Origin: Roseburia sp.
GTDB taxonomy: Bacteria; Bacillota; Clostridia; Lachnospirales; Lachnospiraceae
Direction: 5' to 3'
NCBI GenBank assembly: GCA_023664685.1
Contig: JAMPFC010000016.1
Span: forward strand, 1-44,858
DNA length: 44,858 bases
Part shown: positions 42,972 to 44,858 of the stretch, piece by piece
Numbering within the stretch: the first letter of the stretch is position 1
How the letters are laid out: the number at the start of each line of letters is the position of its first letter
Translations under genes and position numbers: made by a program
Notes under the pieces: model-generated
What the model saw: the letters and a program-made list of their open reading frames with translations, nothing else
What the model was told of the DNA's origin: nothing
The model's database searches: none

Positions 42972-43725
42972 TCAGATCACCACCCATCACTGTAACCACA
43001 TCCATTATTTTATCAAAAAATTGTTTTCTTGTGTCCGCCCCTTTTCTCACCTCGTTAAAAATCTGCCCATCCTTCAAAAAGATAACCCGTGTGGCAAAAC
43101 TTGCCGCAAAAGCATCATGCGTCACCATGAGAATCGTGGCATCATAATCTTGGTTCATGCCCTCCATGCTCTCGAGCAGGCTCCGCGCCGATTTTGAGTC
43201 CAGCGCTCCTGTCGGCTCATCCGCCAGCACCATCGCCGGATCCGTGATGAGCGCCCTCGCCGCCGCCACTCTCTGCTTCTGACCGCCGCTCATCTGATAC
43301 GGATATTTTTTCATGACATTGCTGATTCCGAGAATCCCCGAAATCTCGTCAACTTTGGCATCAATCTTCAATGGCGCCATATTCTGTATTGTCAACGGAA
43401 GGGCAATATTTTCATATGCGGTCAGTGTATCAAGCAGGTTAAATTCCTGAAAGATAAACCCGAGTTTTTCCCGGCGGAAACGGTTCAGGGCATTCCCCTT
43501 CACCGCAGTAATATCCCTTCCCTCCACAAAAATCCTGCCGCTCGTAACCCGGTCGATCGTCGATATACAATTTAAAAGTGTCGTCTTTCCCGAGCCACTT
43601 GCTCCCATGATCCCCACAAATTCGCCCATCCCAACCTCAAAGGAAATCCGGTCTACCGCCTTCGTCAGATTGGACGTATTTCCATAATATTTTTCTACAT
43701 TTTCCAGTTTTAGTATTGGCTCCAT
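42961..43725 (-). CDS. BceA-type ABC ATPase
   Basis: This 254-residue ATPase is of the MacB/BceA group. Walker A is GASGSGKT (41-48), the Q-loop is FIFQEFNLL, the signature is SGGQKQR (146-152), Walker B is VLADEPTGALD (166-176), and the H-loop is VTHD. GGAG is ten bases before the ATG. The usual BceRS two-component genes are not next to it; the next thing upstream is the edge of an integrase gene, about 330 bases away. Confidence 0.93.
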   Translation of the reverse strand: MEPILKLENVEKYYGNTSNLTKAVDRISFEVGMGEFVGIMGASGSGKTTLLNCISTIDRVTSGRIFVEGRDITAVKGNALNRFRREKLGFIFQEFNLLDTLTAYENIALPLTIQNMAPLKIDAKVDEISGILGISNVMKKYPYQMSGGQKQRVAAARALITDPAMVLADEPTGALDSKSARSLLESMEGMNQDYDATILMVTHDAFAASFATRVIFLKDGQIFNEVRKGADTRKQFFDKIMDVVTVMGGDLNDL

Positions 43726-43835
43726 TGCTGCATCGCTCCTTTCTCTGCTAGCACAAACGGATATTCGTCTTTGCTGTCCGCTGTACTGGTCATACTATGA
43801 GCATACCGCATATGGAGAGATTTTTCCATCGAAGT

Positions 43836-43866
43836 TTCTTACGGTAAGGTTACGGTTTTGTAAGAA
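43836..43866. promoter_or_regulatory. candidate response-regulator site upstream of the Bce transporter
   Basis: TTCTTAC (43836-43842) and GTAAGAA (43860-43866) are inverted. Inside, TTACGG occurs twice, 11 bases apart (43839-43844 and 43850-43855), and GTAAGGTTAC is a palindrome. Direct repeats at 11 bases are the usual layout for OmpR-type regulators. It is 110-140 bases before the ATG. Which regulator binds is unknown. Confidence 0.45.
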
Positions 43867-43988
43867 TCAGATGTTTCGAGTATTTTTGCAAAAGTTGTTA
43901 AAGCCTTGCAAATACTGGATTTCTAAGATGTTTCAGAAATGATTCAGATGCTTATCTTCTCATAAAATCTCATATTTTTTCATTCATT

Positions 43989-44042
43989 TTGTGTAAAAGT
44001 TGTGTAAATTTGTAACATTTTTTGTGTACAGATTTGTGTACG
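43989..44042. repeat. four phased TTGTGTA repeats beside the integrase gene
   Basis: TTGTGTAAA occurs at 43989-43997 and 44000-44008, and TTGTGTAC at 44022-44029 and 44034-44041; a weaker TTTGTAA sits between them at 44009. The steps (11, 22 and 12 bases) keep them close to the same face of the helix. They lie just past the integrase stop, where arm-type integrase sites and the att core of conjugative elements are often found. Confidence 0.5.
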
Positions 44043-44047
44043 ATAAA

Positions 44048-44065
44048 CCGGGCTACGATGCCCGG
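44048..44065 (-). terminator. hairpin at the end of the integrase gene
   Basis: CCGGGC-TACGAT-GCCCGG is a perfect six-base stem that includes the integrase stop codon. On the minus strand it is followed by TTTATCG. It is a possible terminator, or part of the element end. Confidence 0.4.
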
Positions 44066-44858
44066 CTATCACTGCTCCGCTTCGCATCAAACTTTTCAAT
44101 CTCATCCCGCATACGCTTGTCGTCCACATGGTTATATACCTTCATAGTAATTGCAAGGTTGCTGTGCCCCATAATCTCCTGCAAAGTCCTCTGGTCCATC
44201 CCTGCCTCTGCCATTCTGGTGCAGGCGGTATGCCGCAGGATATGTGCTGTAATATTGGGCAGTAACTCCGCTTCCCTGTCCTCCATAATGGCATTTGCCA
44301 CCTCAATGCTGTTATAATCATACACAATCTTATGGAGGGTTATGTCTAGCTGTACCACACTCCATAACTGGAATCGCTTTGTTAGGAATACAAAACCACT
44401 GTGCCCATCTACTGTATGATTGTCTATCATCCCATGCTTCAGCATATACTCTTTCTGTTTTCTTAGAGCATGCAGTGCCTTTTCTGTCAGCGGAATTTTA
44501 CGGATGCCCTTGATTGTCTTTGGCGGGCAGATTTGAAATCTGCGTTTTCCCTCCTCATCCAGTTCGTACAATAACTGATGGTCAATTTTGATAAATTTAT
44601 TCCTGAAATCTACATTTTCCCAAAGCAGGCCTGTCCCCTCTCCACTGCGGCATCCAGTTTCAAGGAAAAACTCAAACATCCAATAGTATGGACTATATTC
44701 TCTACTTTCCCGAATGAATTTCAAAAACTCCGCCTGCTGCGCCTGTGTAAGTGCATCCCTTTGGTTGTTGTAAATGCCAAGCTCTTTCGTACAGCCGTGG
44801 GCGTAATTTCTGCGGATATAGTCTTCTGAAACAGCATGGTTGAACATTGCCGATAAGA
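44053..44858 (-). CDS. tyrosine recombinase/integrase, 5' end cut by the window (partial)
   Basis: About 268 C-terminal residues of a phage/ICE-type integrase are visible; the frame stays open to the window end, so the N-terminal arm-binding domain is outside. The catalytic set is complete: Arg in TGCRSGE, Lys in TIKGIRKIPL, H-x-x-R in HILRHTAC, His in MGHSN, and the Tyr nucleophile in MKVYNHV. It resembles the integrases of Tn916-like and related conjugative transposons of gut Firmicutes. As int is usually the last gene, the element should extend to the right of the window. Confidence 0.9.
   Translation of the reverse strand, partial: LSAMFNHAVSEDYIRRNYAHGCTKELGIYNNQRDALTQAQQAEFLKFIRESREYSPYYWMFEFFLETGCRSGEGTGLLWENVDFRNKFIKIDHQLLYELDEEGKRRFQICPPKTIKGIRKIPLTEKALHALRKQKEYMLKHGMIDNHTVDGHSGFVFLTKRFQLWSVVQLDITLHKIVYDYNSIEVANAIMEDREAELLPNITAHILRHTACTRMAEAGMDQRTLQEIMGHSNLAITMKVYNHVDDKRMRDEIEKFDAKRSSDSRAS

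Larger units (their letters stand above)
43726..44052. other. 327-bp non-coding stretch between bceA-type gene and integrase
   Basis: No gene is seen. It holds the likely bceA control region (dyad/direct repeats at 43836-43866), an AT-rich part (43870-43990) and phased repeats near the integrase end (43989-44042). The join between host chromosome and the integrated element should lie within it; no second att copy is available here to fix it. Confidence 0.6.

Overview
The window looks like chromosomal DNA of a low-to-mid GC Gram-positive anaerobe, most likely a Lachnospiraceae-type Clostridium relative. The reasons are the gene set (oxygen-sensitive [FeFe] hydrogenase, several radical SAM enzymes, a VanW-type wall protein, a YwmB-like protein, a pth-mfd-foldase lipoprotein string, a Bce-type ABC transporter), strong AGGAGG-type ribosome sites, and frequent TTG starts. 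No rRNA, tRNA or CRISPR array was seen.

Layout. Bases 1-1903 hold the 3' end of an unknown gene and an OmpR-type response regulator/histidine kinase pair. Bases 2111-4871 (minus strand) are a signalling operon read from one good promoter: a CheX-like phosphatase, tRNA methyltransferase TrmL and a chemoreceptor. Bases 5046-7840 (minus) carry a 33-residue membrane microprotein, a VanW wall protein and an AIR-synthase-like enzyme. A membrane-anchored TPR protein (plus) converges on a DUF4080-type radical SAM gene and an O-antigen-ligase-like gene. Bases 12330-16090 (minus) hold a second two-component pair followed by a group B-type [FeFe] hydrogenase that has its own promoter and a palindrome at its start site.

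Bases 16908-22581 (minus) are the most unusual block: four genes joined by 23-, 11- and 4-base overlaps, encoding a single-pass membrane protein with an Asp/Tyr tail, a leucine-rich-repeat protein, a VWA protein whose metallopeptidase-like HExxH motif is altered, and a MoxR-type AAA+ ATPase. Next comes a hemerythrin-receiver fusion protein, divergent from a three-gene ABC export operon (24131-27252); their promoters overlap at the -35 boxes.

Bases 27350-35107 (minus) contain an unknown small protein, a YwmB-like protein, malQ, a SurA/PrsA-like lipoprotein, mfd and pth. Bases 35165-35835 are a VapD-like gene with a start-stop-coupled partner. A GH127 beta-L-arabinofuranosidase follows, with a 51-bp operator-like dyad around its promoter, and then an orphan Hpt protein. 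Bases 38667-40875 are a paired radical SAM/helper DNA repair module whose promoter is covered by three LexA-type boxes, which predicts SOS control. Bases 40962-43725 are a BceAB-type peptide-resistance transporter without its usual sensor pair. The right edge (44053 onward) is the end of a tyrosine integrase gene, probably the boundary of an integrative element that continues outside the window. Phased TTGTGTA repeats lie beside it.
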